Assembly: GCA_002699025.1 (NCBI GenBank)
Contig: PABA01000027.1
Coordinates: 1-64,000 of the forward strand
DNA: 64,000 nucleotides
From: Sandaracinus sp.
Lineage (GTDB): Bacteria > Myxococcota_A > Polyangia > Polyangiales > Houyiibacteriaceae
Direction of reading: 5' to 3'
Under the pieces are notes generated by a model. That model saw only the letters and a list, made by a program, of their open reading frames with translations. It ran no database searches and had not been told where the DNA came from. The position numbers and the translations under genes were made by a program. Positions 1 to 8,236 of this stretch are shown here, in pieces. The number at the start of each line of letters is the position of its first letter. The stretch's first letter is position 1.

Positions 1-613
1 CGGGCGGCGGCGCTCGGTGGTGATGGGGCAGATGGGGGGGCGGGTCGGGGAGCGGAGCGCGGCGGTGACGAGGTCGGGCGGCGGCGGCGCTCGGGGGAGA
101 TGGGGCGGATGGGGGTCGGGGAACTGGGGCTCGTCAGGGACGCGTGACATGTCGGTTGCCCCGTCGGCTTGGCGGCGCCTGTTCGGCGCCGCGGTGAAGC
201 TCCGGCGGGGTGGCGGGGCGGTCGCGAGATCGGGCGGCGGCGGCGCTCGGGGAGCTGCGCCGCGTCAGGCGCGCGTGACATGCCGGTTGCCCCGTCGGCG
301 GGTCGCGCTTCGCGCTCGCAGGAGTCGCGCCGCGTAGCCGAACGAGCTCGAAGCGCCCTTTCCACGAGCCCCAGTTCCCCGATCCCCATCCGCCCCATCC
401 CCCCCGGCCTCTCCGCCGCGCCACCCCCACCGCATACATCGGCTGCCCCATCTCCCTCCCGGCCCCGGGGCCCCGCGCCCCCGCGGGGCCCCGGCCTCTC
501 CGCCGCGCCACCCCCACCGTACGCATCGGCTGCCCCATCCCCCACCCGGCCCCGGGCCCCGCGCCCCCGCGGGGCCCTCGACGCGAAGGTGCGCTGGCGC
601 CACGCTCGCGGCG
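1..613. other. Gene-free, repeat-rich leader upstream of mutY
   Basis: I see no convincing gene here. The stretch is dominated by G-runs and short repeats. A 35-bp inverted repeat with one mismatch has its arms at 99-133 and 365-399. The arms contain the word TCGGGGAACTGGG, which turns up again near 28425. A direct repeat reading roughly GTGACATGYCGGTTGCCCCG occurs near 144 and 276. The right part holds a two-copy tandem repeat annotated separately. Open frames that cross this region are low-complexity Arg/Gly/Pro text, as expected at this base composition. Confidence 0.7.
408..577. repeat. Two-copy 87-bp tandem repeat before mutY
   Basis: Two near-identical units begin at 408 and 495. Each starts CCTCTCCGCCGCGCCACC and ends in a G+C palindrome of the type GGCCCC...GCGGGGCC. 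They differ at only a few bases and end 36 bases before the mutY start, so they sit in the expected promoter or leader region. The role is unknown. Confidence 0.8.
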
Positions 614-1750
614 ATGGCCGCCGACGCCCGCGCCGCGCTCCTCGCCTGGTACGACGCCCACAAGCGCGACCTGCCCTGGCGCCGCACCCGCGACCCCTAC
701 GCGATCTGGGTCTCGGAGATCATGTGCCAGCAGACCCGCGTCGACACCGTCATCCCCTACTACCACCGCTTCCTCGAGCGCTTCCCGACGGCCGCCGAGC
801 TGGCCGCGGCGAGCGAGGACGAGGTGCTCGGGCTCTGGAGCGGCCTCGGCTACTACCGGCGCGCGCGCCTGCTCCACCGGGGCGTGAAGGAGGTCGTCGC
901 GACCTACGGCGGCAAGGTCCCCGCCGAGCGCGAGGCGCGCCTCGGCCTGCCCGGCGTCGGCAAGTACACGGCCGGCGCCATCGGCTCGATCGCCTTCGAC
1001 GCCGAGGAGCCCATCGTCGACGGGAACGTCGCCCGCGTCCTCGCCCGGCGCCACCGCGTCGCCACGCCCCTCGGCGCGAAGGAGACCGAGAAGCGCCTCT
1101 GGGAGCTCGCCGGCGAGCTGGTGAAGGGGCCGCGCCCCGGCGACCTGAACCAGGCGCTGATGGAGCTCGGCGCGACCGTCTGCACGCCCAAGAACCCGCG
1201 CTGCGAGGGCTGCCCGGTGCAGGCGAGCTGCGGCGCCCACGCGGCCGGCGAGGTCGACGCGCTCCCCGTCCCCAAGAAACGCAAGAAGCCCAAGCTCGTG
1301 CACGCCGTCGCCGTCGTCGCGACCGTGGGGACGCCCGCGAAGGTCTGGCTGGTGCGCGGCGAGCGCGCCCTCTTCGGCGGGCTCTGGAGCGTGCCCATGG
1401 TCGAGACCGCCGCGCCGCAGCTCTCGCTCCTCGCGGGTCCGGCGAGCGCGCGCGGAGAGGGCGTGCGCTCCGACGCGCACGCGGACCCGAAGGACGCCCC
1501 CGCCGGCCGCGACGCCGCCTTCGCCGCCCTCGCCAACGTCGGCGTGAAGGCGCGCGTGAAGGAGAAGGCCGGCTACGTCGAGCACGTCCTCTCGCACCGC
1601 CACCTGAAGATCGACGTCTGGCGCGCCGTCGCCGCCCGCGGCCGCGACGGCCTCGCCGAGCTCCGCGCCGCCACCCGCGAAGAGGTCGGCGCCCGCGGCT
1701 TCGGCGTCTCCCGCCTGACCAAGAAGATCCTCGACGCCGCCCTCGGCTGA
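614..1750 (+). CDS. mutY: A/G-specific adenine DNA glycosylase MutY
   Basis: MutY removes adenine mispaired with 8-oxoguanine and starts base excision repair. The 378-residue protein has the usual MutY length. The N-terminal helix-hairpin-helix glycosylase domain carries the catalytic Glu35 in the stretch SEIMCQQTRV, the LPGVGKYTAGAI hairpin, and the catalytic Asp136 in IVDGNV. Four cysteines for the 4Fe-4S cluster follow at 190, 197, 200 and 206 (C-x6-C-x2-C-x5-C). The C-terminal third is the NUDIX-like domain that reads 8-oxoG (FGGLWSVPMVE). The ATG at 614 gives a start matching family members. The gene stands alone, with 191 bases before the next gene. Confidence 0.95.
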   Translation: MAADARAALLAWYDAHKRDLPWRRTRDPYAIWVSEIMCQQTRVDTVIPYYHRFLERFPTAAELAAASEDEVLGLWSGLGYYRRARLLHRGVKEVVATYGGKVPAEREARLGLPGVGKYTAGAIGSIAFDAEEPIVDGNVARVLARRHRVATPLGAKETEKRLWELAGELVKGPRPGDLNQALMELGATVCTPKNPRCEGCPVQASCGAHAAGEVDALPVPKKRKKPKLVHAVAVVATVGTPAKVWLVRGERALFGGLWSVPMVETAAPQLSLLAGPASARGEGVRSDAHADPKDAPAGRDAAFAALANVGVKARVKEKAGYVEHVLSHRHLKIDVWRAVAARGRDGLAELRAATREEVGARGFGVSRLTKKILDAALG

Positions 1751-1941
1751 GCCCGCGCAGCGCGCGCCCCCGGCCCCCAACCCGCTGCGAGCCCTGCTCC
1801 TGGTCCCGCGGCCCGCCCTCCTCCGCGTCAGCCCGCGTCGTCGTCCGCCAGCCCTTTCGCGTATTCGCGGGCGTCGAAGCCACGCCCGCTCTCCGCCGCG
1901 CGATCCTCGCCTTCCGGGCGTGGTCACGCTACACCCGGTGG

Positions 1942-2577
1942 GTGACGCTCCGTCGCGACCAGCGCGTGCTCGTGCGCCTCGCCTTCGGCGCCCTCGCCTT
2001 CGGCGCGCTGGTCCTGCTCTGGGAGCTCCTCGCGCTCCAGGCGCCACACGGGCCCGCGTCCATCGACGCCTTCCCGGAGCCCATCGCCGCGCTCCGCTCC
2101 ACCGCCTTCACCATCGGCCTGCTCGCCCTCGGCGCGGCCTGGGTCGCGCCCTTCGCCGCGCCCGACGAGCTCCCCGCGCCCTGGCTCGCCTTCGCGGTCG
2201 CCGGCGCCGTCGGCACGCTCGGCGTGCTCGGCTGGGGCGCGGCCGGCGGTCGCTTCGGGCTCCAGCTCCACGACCCGATCCCCAGCGACCGCACCTACGC
2301 CTGGACCCGCGTGCTGGTCCAGGGCGCCGCCACGCTCCCGCTCCTCGACCTCGCGCGCCGCGTGCTCCTCCGCCGCGGCGCGCCCGAGCCGCGGCGCGAC
2401 GCCGAGGGGCCCGCTGCCGAGAGCGCGGCCGAGCGAACCACCGCCGAACGAGCCGCCGCCGAGCAAGCCGCCGCCGAGCGAGCCGCCGCCGAGCGACCGG
2501 CTGACGAAGGACGCACCGAGCGCGCCGCCCGCGAGCTCCGCGCCGCCGAGCGCGCCGAAGCGAGGGCCGAGGGATGA
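1942..2577 (+). CDS. Small multi-pass membrane protein with Ala/Glu/Arg-rich tail
   Basis: The frame gives about 211 residues from a GTG at 1942; no ATG is available nearby, so the start is uncertain. Three or four hydrophobic segments are visible: around residues 11-26, around 43-65, and two in the 70-100 and 125-140 zones. The last 55 residues are a charged low-complexity tail of repeated AAAER/AAAEQ units built from 15-bp DNA repeats. The stop codon overlaps the ATG of the ABC ATPase that follows (ATGA), so the protein is translated together with the transporter and may be an accessory part of it. I do not recognise a family. Confidence 0.6.
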   Translation: MTLRRDQRVLVRLAFGALAFGALVLLWELLALQAPHGPASIDAFPEPIAALRSTAFTIGLLALGAAWVAPFAAPDELPAPWLAFAVAGAVGTLGVLGWGAAGGRFGLQLHDPIPSDRTYAWTRVLVQGAATLPLLDLARRVLLRRGAPEPRRDAEGPAAESAAERTTAERAAAEQAAAERAAAERPADEGRTERAARELRAAERAEARAEG

Positions 2578-3545
2578 GCGACGCCCACGCCGTCCTCCGC
2601 TACGAGGACGTCCGCAAGACCTACGGCCGCACCGAAGCCCTCCGCGGCGTCAGCCTCGAGGTGCGCGACGGCGAGGTCTTCGGCCTCCTCGGCCCGAACG
2701 GCGCCGGCAAGACCACGCTCATCCGCATCGGCCTCGACATCCTCCGCCCGGACTCCGGCGCCGTCACCCTCTTCGGCGCCCCCCTCCACCGCGACACGCT
2801 CGACCGCGTCAGCTACCTCCCGGAGGAGCGCGGCCTCTACAAGAAGACCAAGGTCCTCGACGCCCTCACCTACTTCGGCCGCCTCAAGGGCCTCAGCCAG
2901 TCCGACGCCCGCGACGCCTCCTCCCGCTGGCTCGAGAAGGTCGGCATGGGCCACGTCGCCAAGAAGAACGTCGAGACCCTCTCCAAGGGCATGAGCCAGA
3001 AGGTGCAGATCGCCGGCGCCCTCCTCAGCGAGCCCGAGCTCTGCGTCCTCGACGAGCCCTTCAGCGGCCTCGACCCGGTCAACATGGACCTCGTCAAGCG
3101 CCTCATCCTCGAGCGCCGCCGCGCCGGCCGGGCGACCATCCTCTCGACGCACATGATGAACCAGGTCGAAGCGCTCTGTGATCGCGTCGCCGTCATCCAC
3201 GCCGGCCAGCGCGTCGTCTACGGCCCCCTCCGCGAGGTGCGCCGCGAGCACTCGCACCCCACCGTCCGCGTGCGCGTCGACGGCGAGCTCCCCGAGCTGC
3301 CCCTCGTCGAGGCGATCACCGAGACCGCCGAGGGCCTCGAGCTCCGCCTCCGCGACGACGCCGCCCCGAGCGAGCTCCTCCGCGCGCTCGTCGACGCCGG
3401 CGTGACCGTGCACCACTTCGAGGAGCTCCTCGCGACCATGGAGCAGATCTTCCTCCAGGCCGTCCGCGAGGACCCGACCCTCGAGGCGCCTCCGAAGGAC
3501 CTCGGCGAGCCGCCGCGCGACCCGGACGAGGAGGCCGCCGAGTGA
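2574..3545 (+). CDS. ABC transporter ATP-binding protein (NatA-type)
   Basis: This is the cytoplasmic ATPase of an ABC-2 type exporter. In its 323 residues I see Walker A GPNGAGKT near residue 40, a Q-loop region, the signature LSKGMSQK, Walker B LCVLDEP followed by the D-loop GLDP, and the switch His in STHMM. The roughly 100 residues after the ATPase core fit the DUF4162 domain often found in NatA-like proteins. It overlaps the preceding membrane protein by 4 bases and the permease after it by 4 bases (GTGA). The three therefore form one coupled operon. The substrate cannot be read from sequence; sodium or drug export is a family-level guess. Confidence 0.9.
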   Translation: MSDAHAVLRYEDVRKTYGRTEALRGVSLEVRDGEVFGLLGPNGAGKTTLIRIGLDILRPDSGAVTLFGAPLHRDTLDRVSYLPEERGLYKKTKVLDALTYFGRLKGLSQSDARDASSRWLEKVGMGHVAKKNVETLSKGMSQKVQIAGALLSEPELCVLDEPFSGLDPVNMDLVKRLILERRRAGRATILSTHMMNQVEALCDRVAVIHAGQRVVYGPLREVRREHSHPTVRVRVDGELPELPLVEAITETAEGLELRLRDDAAPSELLRALVDAGVTVHHFEELLATMEQIFLQAVREDPTLEAPPKDLGEPPRDPDEEAAE

Positions 3546-4885
3546 TCCGCCCGCGCAAGGTCGCGGCCATCGCGCGCTTCGAGTTCGCCAACATCGCGAA
3601 GCGCTGGTCCTACCTGATCGTCACCTTCGGCCTGCCGCTCTTCTTCAGCGCGCTGAGCGGCGGCCTGCTCACGCTCCAGGGCCACTTCCTCCAGCAGCGC
3701 GTCGAGGAGCGCCTCGTCTACGGCGTCGTCGACCAGCACGGCGTCGTCAGCGAAGACGCGATCTGGAAGCCCTGGGAGGACCTCGAGAGCGAGGAGGCGC
3801 GCGAGGCCGCCGTGCGGGCGAACCTCGTGACCGACGCGCGCGACTTCATGGTCCTCGACGCCGTCGTGCTGCGGCGCTTCGCGGGCGAGGACGAGGCCAT
3901 CGAGCTGCTCCAGGAGGGGCGCCTCGGCGCCGTCTACGTGGTGGCCGAGGACTACCTCGAGAGCGGCCAGGTGACCGTCTACGAGTCCGAGAACGGGCCC
4001 GTGATCAGCGTGCGGAGCGCCACCGTCGAGCCCGTGCTCTCGCGCCTGCTCGCCGACCGGCTGCTCCGCGGCTCCGTCGACGACGCGATCGTCGAGCGCG
4101 CCCTCTCGCCCATGCAGCTCGAGCGCGCCGTGGCGACCGAGAGCGGCGTCGTGCGGAGCGGCGAGGACCGGGTGATCGAGATCATCCTCCGCACCGGCGT
4201 GCCCTTCCTGCTCGGCGTGCTGCTCCTGACCGCGCTCCTCAGCGCGAGCGGCTACCTCGTGCAGACCATCGCGCTCGACAAGGAGAGCAAGGTCGTCGAG
4301 GTGCTGCTCAGCTCCGCCGACCCGGACGAGATCCTCACCGGCAAGCTCGTCGGCCTCGGCGGCGCGGGCCTCTTACAGTTCTTCGTCTGGGCGGCGATGG
4401 TCGTCGGCGGCGCGCTCGTGCTCGCGGCGATCGTGGCGTCGCTCGACATCCCGATCCCCTGGGAGGCGATCGCCATCAGCCCGGTCTTCTTCGTGATGGG
4501 CTACCTCTTCATCGGCAGCCTGATGCTCTGCACCGGCTCGCTCGGCAGCAGCGTCCCCGAGTCGCAGAAGCTGACCCTCGGCTGGGCCATGCTCGCCGTG
4601 CTCCCGCTGATGATGATGGTGATCCTCCTCGAGGAGCCCCACGGCGCCGTCGGCCAGCTCCTCACCTGGATCCCCTTCAGCGCGCCCCTCACCGTCGTCG
4701 TCCGCATGAGCATCGACCCCGAGGGCATCGCCTGGTGGGAGGTCCTCGGCGCCCTCGGCGTGCTCCTCGCCTCCACCTGGCTCGCCATCCGCTTCGGCGC
4801 CCGCCTCTTCCGCGTCGGCCTCCTCCTCACCGGCTCCCGCCCCGGCCTCCGAGAGCTCCTCCGCCAGGCCCGACTCTTGGACTGA
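3542..4885 (+). CDS. ABC-2 type transporter permease (NatB-like)
   Basis: The 447-residue integral membrane partner of the ATPase begins at a GTG overlapping the ATPase stop. One transmembrane helix lies near residues 18-40. A large extracytoplasmic domain of about 180 residues follows, and then a block of five or six helices ends the protein. This is the ABC-2 / NatB arrangement. The motif TIALDKESKVVEVLLSS just before the second helix block is typical of the family. The gene ends 89 bases before the convergent TIR-like gene, where base composition drops sharply. Confidence 0.88.
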   Translation: MIRPRKVAAIARFEFANIAKRWSYLIVTFGLPLFFSALSGGLLTLQGHFLQQRVEERLVYGVVDQHGVVSEDAIWKPWEDLESEEAREAAVRANLVTDARDFMVLDAVVLRRFAGEDEAIELLQEGRLGAVYVVAEDYLESGQVTVYESENGPVISVRSATVEPVLSRLLADRLLRGSVDDAIVERALSPMQLERAVATESGVVRSGEDRVIEIILRTGVPFLLGVLLLTALLSASGYLVQTIALDKESKVVEVLLSSADPDEILTGKLVGLGGAGLLQFFVWAAMVVGGALVLAAIVASLDIPIPWEAIAISPVFFVMGYLFIGSLMLCTGSLGSSVPESQKLTLGWAMLAVLPLMMMVILLEEPHGAVGQLLTWIPFSAPLTVVVRMSIDPEGIAWWEVLGALGVLLASTWLAIRFGARLFRVGLLLTGSRPGLRELLRQARLLD

Positions 4886-4974
4886 GCGGCCGCCGCGAAG
4901 ACTCGCCACGCACCCGCGACCGCCGCGCGCCGCGCCAGTCCTCACGACTTAGCGGCTTCGCTGAAACGCGCCCA

Positions 4975-5976
4975 CTAGTGCGCAACAGACTTCAATGGAG
5001 GCAACCGCTCCCCAGGATTCGGCCTGTTTTGCAGCAAATACTCCAATACACCCACTACTTTGGGCACCATGCCGCGAACAGACTTTAGGCTCTCTTCGAT
5101 ATACCTGAAGCTCCTTTCTACACGATTCTCATCCAAAGCGATCGCGACAGGAATCCTGGAAAGCATCGCGTCTACCGTAACCACGCTCCAGTAGTACTTC
5201 CAAACGACATCTCCATCCTGTTTGTCAGCCTCCTCGTTCACAACCATGAGAGCTCGTCTGGCCGCGTCGCTTCGAAGTGGATATGGTTCAATCGAGCCAG
5301 GAATTCCCGATTCAGGAAACGCTTCTAGATGCAGTTTGACCAACCGCGCGATCAGATCACACTCGTTGAGCGCCTCGCGAAGTATAAAGGAACGCTCTGG
5401 TGCCGAAACCCACGTCAGCCCACGAGGACGCTGACGTTTCTCGGAAGCCATTGAGAGCACACGATAGAGCGTTCTTCTCAGCTGCGTGCGCATCTCCCTG
5501 AACTTCTCCCCATCTTCTTGTTTGTCCACATAAACAAAGTGGGCCGCGCGATGCTGGCGATAGTCGAAAGGAAAGTCCTCAGGTCGGCACACGCTTCTAT
5601 CATAGAGCATTGCAATCCGCGACCATCCGAGTTTACTCACCGCGTAGCCTAGCTCGAACACAACGTTCGGGTTCGGCATGAGTCGCTGTGAACGCCCATC
5701 CTGGCCTTGCCTTGAGTTCACAATTGACACGTCTGCAACGAACCAGTCCGACTCGTCTATTCGACTCAGAATGGTGTCCCTGATATTCGGGGCTCCATCC
5801 GCGCCGCGCGTTGCGAAGAGAATTTCGATCTCTTGGCCAAGGTCCTTTCCCACCTTCTTCGCAGCGTGATCAAGAGCATCACTAAGCAGTGATCGTCGCC
5901 CATGGAGATCGGTCTGAAAGCTGAAGAAGACTCGGAGAGGTCCTTCGCTCATTGGCATGTCTACTGGATCGACCAT
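4975..5976 (-). CDS. TIR-like / nucleotide-binding domain protein, probable defence effector
   Basis: The protein has 333 residues if it starts at the ATG at 5976, chosen because AGGA lies 8 bases upstream; ATGs at 5958 and 5952 are alternatives. Residues 15-165 read as a flavodoxin-like TIR or deoxyribosyltransferase-like fold: RVFFSFQTDL at the first strand, NIRDTILSRIDESDWFVADVS in the middle, and PNPNVVFELGYA with Glu108 as the candidate catalytic residue. In related families such domains hydrolyse NAD or nucleotides. The C-terminal half (170-333) is helical and unrecognised, perhaps a sensor. The gene is single, about half G+C by eye against over 70% on both sides, and uses A/T-ending codons freely, which points to horizontal transfer. 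An antiphage role is inference from fold and composition. Confidence 0.7.
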   Translation of the reverse strand: MVDPVDMPMSEGPLRVFFSFQTDLHGRRSLLSDALDHAAKKVGKDLGQEIEILFATRGADGAPNIRDTILSRIDESDWFVADVSIVNSRQGQDGRSQRLMPNPNVVFELGYAVSKLGWSRIAMLYDRSVCRPEDFPFDYRQHRAAHFVYVDKQEDGEKFREMRTQLRRTLYRVLSMASEKRQRPRGLTWVSAPERSFILREALNECDLIARLVKLHLEAFPESGIPGSIEPYPLRSDAARRALMVVNEEADKQDGDVVWKYYWSVVTVDAMLSRIPVAIALDENRVERSFRYIEESLKSVRGMVPKVVGVLEYLLQNRPNPGERLPPLKSVAH

Positions 5977-6150
5977 TCGCCTCATCCTACCAGGAGTCGC
6001 ACGCGAGGCGCAGTGCCCTCGACTTCTTGGCACAAAGCGGAGTCGTCACCGCAATGCCACGAACCTTGGCGGAGTACGACTAGCTAGCTCACAGGTTGGA
6101 CGACTGGGCTTCGCGCCGAACCGTTCTCGTCCGGATAGCTAGACCGCAAC

Positions 6151-7578
6151 TCAGCGGGCCCGCGAGAAGCTCAGCGGTGCGCTCACCGTGGTCGTCCCGT
6201 CCGCCGCGGGGAAGGCCATCCGGCGCCCGCGGCCGGCCACGCAGTCGTCGACGGGAAGCCCGAGGGTCGAGCCCGAGACCGTCGAGCCCGTCACGGAGCC
6301 GCGGGCGTCGATCGTGAGGTTCAGGGTCAGCTCCCCCTCGAGCTCGGGGCTCGCCCTCAGCGCGCGCTCGTAGCAGGCGCGGATGGACCCGAGGAAGCGG
6401 CGGAGGACCCGCTGCGCGAGCGCGCCCTCGAGCGGCCCCCGCGCCGTGAGGGAGCCGAGCTGCACGCGCGTGGCCACCCGTTGGCCCCGGCCCGCGCCAA
6501 GGCCGCCGCCCGAGCCGGTGCCGGCCCCGCGGGTGCCGAGGCCGCCCAGGCCGAGCGTGCCCTCGCCGGTCCCGCCGCCCCCGCGGCCGGAGCCGCCCAA
6601 GCCGAGGCCGCCCATGCCGAAGCCGTCCAGGTCGACCCCGCGTATGCCCGCCATCGCGTCGCTGCCGAGCGCGGCGTTCGCGCCGAAGGGGGACGCGCCG
6701 TCGAACGTCGAGCCGAGCGCCCGCAGGATCCCGGCGTTCTCCGCGATCTCGCGGTCGGTCGCAAGCACGCGCTCGGCCGCCCGGAGGCTCTGGGCCTCGC
6801 GCTTTCGTTCCAGCCGTCGGCGCTGCGCCGCGATGGCCGCCCGGGCCGCGTCGTCGTCCTCGCTCGCGAGCGCCTCGGCGCGCTCGAGCTCGGCGTCGAG
6901 CGCCTCGCCGAGCGCCTCCCCCAGCCGCCCGCGGCCGAGCGCGTCGAGCTTCGTGCGCGCGGCCGCCGCGAGCGACCGGGCCGCGAGCACCTCGGCCTCG
7001 GCGGAGGCGCGGTAGGCCTCGATCGCCGCCTCGGGCTCCCCCGCCAGCTCGTGGGCGCGGGCGAGCGCGAAGTGCACGCGGGCGCGGGCCGGGTCGAGCT
7101 CGAGGGCGCGGGCGAGCTCGGCCGCCGCCTCGGCCGCCCGGCCCCGCGGCCCCGGCTCGGCCGCCTCGCCTTCCGTCTCCGGCGCGTCGGGCGCGTCGCC
7201 TTCCGTCTCCGGCCCGTCGGCCGTCTCGCCCTCTGCTCCTGCTTCCCCGTCGCGGACCTCCCGGGCCGCGGCGAGGAGCGAGCGCCCGAGCAGCTCGTGC
7301 GCGTCGGCGGATGCGTCCGCGAGCTCCACCGCCCGCCGCGCCGCCGTCACGGCCTCGCTCGGCTGGTCGGCGCGGAGCCGCTCGCGCGCCAGGCCGGCCC
7401 AGGCCTCGGCGTCGTCCGGCCGGGCCGCGGGCGCCTCCTCGTAGCGCGCCGCCGCGACCTCGTGATCGCCGGCGCGAGCCGCCCGCCACCCCTCGGCGAC
7501 CGGGTCGACCTCGGGCGCGTCGGCCCCGCAGGCGGAGAGGATCAAGGCGAGCGTGAGCGCGAAGCGTCGTCCGTCCAT
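6151..7578 (-). CDS. TPR lipoprotein with Gly-rich linker and possible AgmX/PglI-type C-terminus
   Basis: Starting at the ATG at 7578, the 475-residue protein opens with a lipoprotein signal (MDGRRFALTLALILSAC; lipidated Cys17). TPR-like repeats follow over about residues 25-220 with acidic Glu/Ala spacers, then a Gly-rich segment (GMGGLGLGG type) near 310-350. The C-terminal domain of about 100 residues contains IRACYERAL, LTLNLTIDARGSV and a closing hydrophobic strand. That pattern fits the TonB-like domain of AgmX/PglI-type myxobacterial proteins, some of which are linked to gliding. Export to the envelope is expected. The gene stands alone, with repeats upstream. Confidence 0.75.
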   Translation of the reverse strand: MDGRRFALTLALILSACGADAPEVDPVAEGWRAARAGDHEVAAARYEEAPAARPDDAEAWAGLARERLRADQPSEAVTAARRAVELADASADAHELLGRSLLAAAREVRDGEAGAEGETADGPETEGDAPDAPETEGEAAEPGPRGRAAEAAAELARALELDPARARVHFALARAHELAGEPEAAIEAYRASAEAEVLAARSLAAAARTKLDALGRGRLGEALGEALDAELERAEALASEDDDAARAAIAAQRRRLERKREAQSLRAAERVLATDREIAENAGILRALGSTFDGASPFGANAALGSDAMAGIRGVDLDGFGMGGLGLGGSGRGGGGTGEGTLGLGGLGTRGAGTGSGGGLGAGRGQRVATRVQLGSLTARGPLEGALAQRVLRRFLGSIRACYERALRASPELEGELTLNLTIDARGSVTGSTVSGSTLGLPVDDCVAGRGRRMAFPAADGTTTVSAPLSFSRAR

Positions 7579-8236
7579 CGGCCGTAACCTACGCGCCGAA
7601 GCGCGCACCCTCCCTTGGAAAATGGAGCCGGAACCGAACGACTCCGAGCCCCCCGCGCCCATCCCCACGCACCCATCCCCACGCGCCCATCCCCACGCGC
7701 CCATCCCCGTCGTGCTCGTCCTCGTGCACGTGCACGTGCTCGTGCTCGTGCTCGACGGAGCGCTCGGTGGGGAGCTCGAGCACTCCGCGGGGGCTCCTGG
7801 CCGGGGCTCCACTCGCGCTCGGCTCCCTCGCAGGCTGGTCGCTCGGGCTCGAGGTCGCACTCGGGCTGGAGCTCGTCGCTCTGGCTCGCGCTCCGCCGCC
7901 TGGGTTCGGGCTCTTGCTCGCGCTGGTGCTCACGCTCGGGCTCGCGCTCGCGCTCTCCCGCTCGGGCTCTCTCGCTCGGGCTCGGGCTCCTCGCTCGAAC
8001 TCGGGCTTCCCCGTCGGGCTCGCGCTCACGCCGACGCTCACGCCTCCGAGGCCGACGAGTGGCCGCTCATCGGGAACACGACCCTCGGTTCCCCGGCCCC
8101 CGACCCCCATCTCCCCGCGCGGCCCGGGCCGCCGGCGCGCCGTACACCCCACGACGCTCCTGCTCTGCGCTCCGGTCGCTTCCCCCGCGTCAGCGGGCAC
8201 GGGCAGGGGCACGGGCACGGGCAGGGGGGCGGGCCA
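7579..8236. repeat. Composite hexamer-repeat element
   Basis: This gene-free 658-bp stretch lies between two minus-strand genes. It carries several (A)CGCGCCCATCCCC units near 7656-7708, then a CTCGTG/CTCGTC hexamer run with the palindrome CGTGCACGTGCACG at 7723-7736. A long stretch of GGGCTC/CTCGCG-rich words follows, and GGGCAC hexamers at 8197-8225 end it. Frames through it encode only periodic His/Val or Arg/Ser text on both strands, so I do not call a gene. Confidence 0.75.

Noticed and set aside
134-2047. Long minus-strand open frame antisense to mutY
   Set aside because: It is Gly/Arg-rich shadow text of the MutY codons; the plus-strand MutY has all catalytic residues.
4975-5976. TIR-like gene as Thoeris
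   Set aside because: No ThsA-type SIR2 or other effector gene adjoins it, and the protein is a stand-alone domain architecture.
4886-6150. Integrase or transposase beside the TIR islet
   Set aside because: No recombinase frame or terminal inverted repeat could be found on either side; transfer is supported by composition only.
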